Shown here: one piece after another, positions 61,899 to 64,000 of the stretch
Position numbering within the stretch: the stretch's first letter is position 1
Layout: each line of letters opens with the position of its first letter
Source of the DNA: Candidatus Zixiibacteriota bacterium
Lineage (GTDB): Bacteria > Zixibacteria > MSB-5A5 > DG-27
NCBI GenBank assembly: GCA_030605835.1
Contig: JAUWHO010000025.1
Coordinates: forward strand, 29,849 to 93,848
Reading direction: 5' to 3'
DNA length: 64,000 bases
Position numbers and translations under genes: made by a program
The notes under the pieces: model-generated
Databases searched by the model: none
Told to the model about the DNA's origin: nothing
The model's input: only the letters and a program-made list of their open reading frames with translations

Positions 61899-62612
61899 TT
61901 ACCTCACCAACTCGACCATCTCCTCCACCGCCCCATAGAATCCAACCAACACTGCTCTGGCGACGAGAGCATGTCCGATGGAGACCTCCTCAATCTGCTC
62001 GATCTCCAGCAAGCGCTGTATGTTCTTGTAATTGAGACCGTGACCGGCGTTCAGCCCCAGACCGAGTTTCTCCGCCAACTCCGCCATCTGACCTAATCTC
62101 TCAAGCTCCTCCGACTCCTTAGAGGCAGTCTTGGCCTCGGTGTAAGCGGTGGTGTTGAGCTCAACATAATCAGATCGGAGTTTGGCGCTGGATTTAACCG
62201 AATCTATATCCGGATTGATGAAAAGGCTCACCAAAATCTCTTTGGTCTGAAGCTCCCCAATTGTCTCCGAGATGAGATCATAATTCGCCTCCACATCCAA
62301 TCCCCCTTCGGTGGTCTTCTCTCCGGGACGCTCCGGGACCAGCGTGACCATATCGGGGACAACCTCCAGGGCCTTCTCTAACACCTGGGGGGTCGCCGCC
62401 ATCTCAAGATTCAGATGGGTGTGAACCACATTTCTCAAAATGTAAAGGTCTCTGTCTTTTATGTGTCTGCGGTCGCCCCTCAGATGGATAGTGATTCCAT
62501 CAGCGCCGGCCATCTCGGCTAAGATGGCGGCGGCAACCGGGTCGGGGAGCTTGCCACCCCTCGCCTCCCGAAGGGTTGCAACGTGGTCTACATTAACGCT
62601 CAAACGAGCCAT
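61899..62612 (-). CDS. pdxJ: Pyridoxine 5'-phosphate synthase
   Basis: A 237-residue PdxJ, the TIM-barrel enzyme joining 1-deoxyxylulose 5-phosphate and aminoacetone 3-phosphate to PNP in vitamin B6 synthesis. Marks: L-S-V-N-V-D-H-V-A-T-L-R-E-A-R at the start, H-L-R-G-D-R-R-H-I near 43-51, N-L-E-M-A-A-T near 68, V-P-E-R-P-G-E-K-T-T-E-G-G near 92, A-G-H-G-L-N-Y near 194 and I-G-H-A-L-V-A-R-A. GGAGGTATCT precedes the ATG. It follows the deacetylase-like gene by 49 bp. Other pdx genes are not in the window. Confidence 0.96.
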   Translation of the reverse strand: MARLSVNVDHVATLREARGGKLPDPVAAAILAEMAGADGITIHLRGDRRHIKDRDLYILRNVVHTHLNLEMAATPQVLEKALEVVPDMVTLVPERPGEKTTEGGLDVEANYDLISETIGELQTKEILVSLFINPDIDSVKSSAKLRSDYVELNTTAYTEAKTASKESEELERLGQMAELAEKLGLGLNAGHGLNYKNIQRLLEIEQIEEVSIGHALVARAVLVGFYGAVEEMVELVR

Positions 62613-62661
62613 AGATACCTCCAGTTATCTCCAGGAGAAGAATTATCATCCTACTGTCACC

Positions 62662-63837
62662 TCAAGCCAATTGTGAGATGAAAACCAAATTCAAGTTCCT
62701 CTTGCGATAATCAGAGACTATCGCTTTCAACGCCGAAAGCGTTTCGGAGCTGGCTTCTAAAGCGACAATTCCACTGCGACGGTGGACCACTATGTCGCCC
62801 AGAACCAAGAGCCGGTGTCTCAAGCTCCCCGATACCTTCAGATGTCTCTCTAGCAACGTTTCCCCACCATACACAGTGACCTGTCCGCCGAGATCCAACT
62901 CACTTATCTGCTGATAGAGTCTCGGCGAGAGAGCGAAGAGATAGCCGCCCCGGTGGGAAGCCTCCTGAACGGCCTTCCTTAAATTAGTACCCTCCCCGGC
63001 AGTCAGGCTGTCCTCCGCGAAGCTTATCCCCCTGACGAAAGAGAAACGCTCCAGCATGCGAGCAACCATATCTTCGAACTTCTGATCCCGCCTCCCGAAG
63101 TCATACCACTTCGCGGCGGCGCTGAATCTCCCCTCCTGCAAAGCTAAAGAGAGGATTACCTCCTTGTGGCTCTCCTTGACCAGAGATAAAAGCCCCAAAG
63201 TCTCCCGGCTCTGGAAATCAAAGAGGAGGGTCAGGGGAAGATCAAGGTTCAAAAAATCCCTCCTCAACCTATCGGAGGCCGACTCCAGACCGGTAATGAC
63301 CACCGCTAAATTCGAGGGGAGCGGGGATAACAGCGGAGAAGAGATGACTGTCAAGCCCAACAGTGGCTGCAGCTGAGCTGACTGCACCTGGATCTCCAGC
63401 CTCCTTCTATCGCCCGACATAACCGCCTCCCCGATAGAGAATCCGTCAATGGCCAAAGCCGAATCTAAGCCTCTTTGAACCAGAAGAAGGGAATAGGCCA
63501 GGGGGAGCTGCGCCGTTGCTCTCGGTAAACTCTTCTTCGCGAAACTGAGCTGTTCCCCGGCAGGACCAAACTCCATTCTTTCGGGTTTCGCACCATAGTT
63601 TGCCAAAAGCTCACCGATGCGGAAACTCGCCCCTTCTATGAGGTAGTCTTCCGCTTCTTTCTGGAAAAATCTGTCGGTGATGTCACCGAGGTCGAGATAG
63701 CTCACCGCCAACACCACCAGCACAATAATCACCAGCAAGACCGCGGTTGTCTTGAAAGGGAAGGTGCTCTTCTTCTTCGAAGGCTTTCGCTCGCGGTAAG
63801 AAGTCCTACGGGAGGTCGTTTTTCTTTTCGCGGTCAA
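62662..63837 (-). CDS. Degenerate divergent-polysaccharide-deacetylase-like protein
   Basis: A 391-residue protein. A very basic N-terminus (R-K-x-S-R-R-x-S-Y-R-E-R-K-P-S-K-K-K) leads to one membrane span (about 31-50). The C-terminal half (about 175-391) resembles the YibQ/divergent polysaccharide deacetylase fold (L-A-V-V-I-T-G-L-E-S-A-S, L-D-L-P-L-T-L-L-F-D-F), but the usual acidic pair of that motif is replaced by T-G-L-E, so activity is doubtful. The TTG at 63837 overlaps the upstream stop as TTGA with GGGGA ahead; another TTG at 63855 is possible. It is coupled to the membrane protein before it. Confidence 0.6.
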   Translation of the reverse strand: MTAKRKTTSRRTSYRERKPSKKKSTFPFKTTAVLLVIIVLVVLAVSYLDLGDITDRFFQKEAEDYLIEGASFRIGELLANYGAKPERMEFGPAGEQLSFAKKSLPRATAQLPLAYSLLLVQRGLDSALAIDGFSIGEAVMSGDRRRLEIQVQSAQLQPLLGLTVISSPLLSPLPSNLAVVITGLESASDRLRRDFLNLDLPLTLLFDFQSRETLGLLSLVKESHKEVILSLALQEGRFSAAAKWYDFGRRDQKFEDMVARMLERFSFVRGISFAEDSLTAGEGTNLRKAVQEASHRGGYLFALSPRLYQQISELDLGGQVTVYGGETLLERHLKVSGSLRHRLLVLGDIVVHRRSGIVALEASSETLSALKAIVSDYRKRNLNLVFISQLA

Positions 63838-64000
63838 CTGATAATCCCCAGCCAATCACCCAACATAAACTGCATCCTGCCAATCAGAAGAGAGATACGG
63901 GACATCACCGTGTATCCGAAAGTGGCGCCGAAAAAAATCATGAGAAAGTAGATTCCCAGTTTGGCGACGATGCCATAGGCTCCCCTCTGCTCCTTCGAGA
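63834..64000 (-). CDS. C-terminal end of a membrane protein (runs off window)
   Basis: About 54 residues in frame to a TGA at 63834: a hydrophobic span G-I-Y-F-L-M-I-F-F-G-A-T-F-G-Y, then M-S-R-I-S-L-L-I-G-R-M-Q-F-M-L-G-D-W. The pattern of a last span followed by R-I-S-L-L-I-G-R is found in conserved small membrane proteins of related phyla, but I cannot name the family. The stop overlaps the next gene's start, so the two are translationally coupled. Confidence 0.6.
   Translation of the reverse strand, partial: SKEQRGAYGIVAKLGIYFLMIFFGATFGYTVMSRISLLIGRMQFMLGDWLGIIS

Noticed and set aside
1..64000. tRNA or rRNA genes, prophage or insertion sequences
   Set aside because: No tRNA T-arm pattern, rRNA segment, transposase or phage structural gene was recognised; the holin-like small protein alone is not evidence of a phage.

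Overview
This is chromosomal DNA from an uncultured-type, Gram-negative bacterium. Outer-membrane assembly genes (bamD-like, lolA, several beta-barrels, a Wzi-like protein) show two membranes. Four large exported proteins end in a C-terminal sorting tail with an N-Y-P-N-P-F-N-A core, and coding sequence is packed in short operons with strong -35/-10 promoters. The tail style fits the FCB-side candidate phyla (Zixibacteria, KSB1, Marinimicrobia and similar). That placement is inference from protein style; there is no rRNA gene here to test it.

Layout. 1-1.3 kb: start of a glycosyltransferase and a double-PDZ exported protein. 1.4-3.9 kb (+): THEP1-type NTPase, nadA, an IscU-type Fe-S scaffold, a small holin-like membrane protein. 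4.3-8.5 kb (-): a split lysine-ketoglutarate reductase / saccharopine dehydrogenase pair and an outer-membrane protein. 8.7-12.7 kb (-): an iron-uptake block (DtxR-type repressor, membrane protein, feoA, feoB) with two matching operator-like palindromes. 13-17 kb: a BNR/sialidase-like sorted protein and a repeat-domain lipoprotein. 17-26.4 kb (-): housekeeping run ftsK, lolA, rimO, lytic transglycosylase, bamD-like, nadD, polA. 26.7-32.5 kb (-): exopolysaccharide operon with a decayed glycosyltransferase. 33.8-38.2 kb (-): DUF362 / Tat-signal radical SAM / membrane spermidine-synthase-like operon. 38.5-44 kb (+): small unknown protein, Hsp20, Lon, gcvT, pncA. 44-49.4 kb: gatC, an EF-G-like GTPase, a barrel, a B12-type radical SAM protein, rpmB. 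49.5-52.5 kb: a multi-membrane-spanning protein and a TIM-barrel protein. 52.5-56.8 kb (-): the redox operon described below. 57-64 kb: S41 protease, a beta-helix surface protein, pdxJ and a deacetylase-like protein.

Most striking observation. Two neighbouring paralogous genes (52514-53578 and 53768-54802) each contain one in-frame TGA, at codon 39 and codon 38. Both fall at the first position of a thioredoxin-type C-x-x-C motif and are followed by candidate stem-loops. Each gene has its own signal peptide and ribosome binding site upstream of the TGA and a full sorting domain downstream. TGA is a normal stop elsewhere in the window, including at the end of one of these two genes. The simplest reading is a pair of exported, surface-sorted, thioredoxin-like selenoproteins with U-G-S-C and U-P-I-C active sites, in an operon with a TlpA-type thioredoxin (C-K-P-C) and an outer-membrane barrel. 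Ordinary gene calling would cut both genes off after their signal peptide and redox motif.

Other things to note are a family of perfect hairpins ending in CTA scattered between genes, a Cys-rich domain shared by two sorted proteins 44 kb apart, and an EF-G-like GTPase with an altered G4 motif. NAD synthesis and salvage genes (nadA, nadD, pncA) occur at three separate loci.
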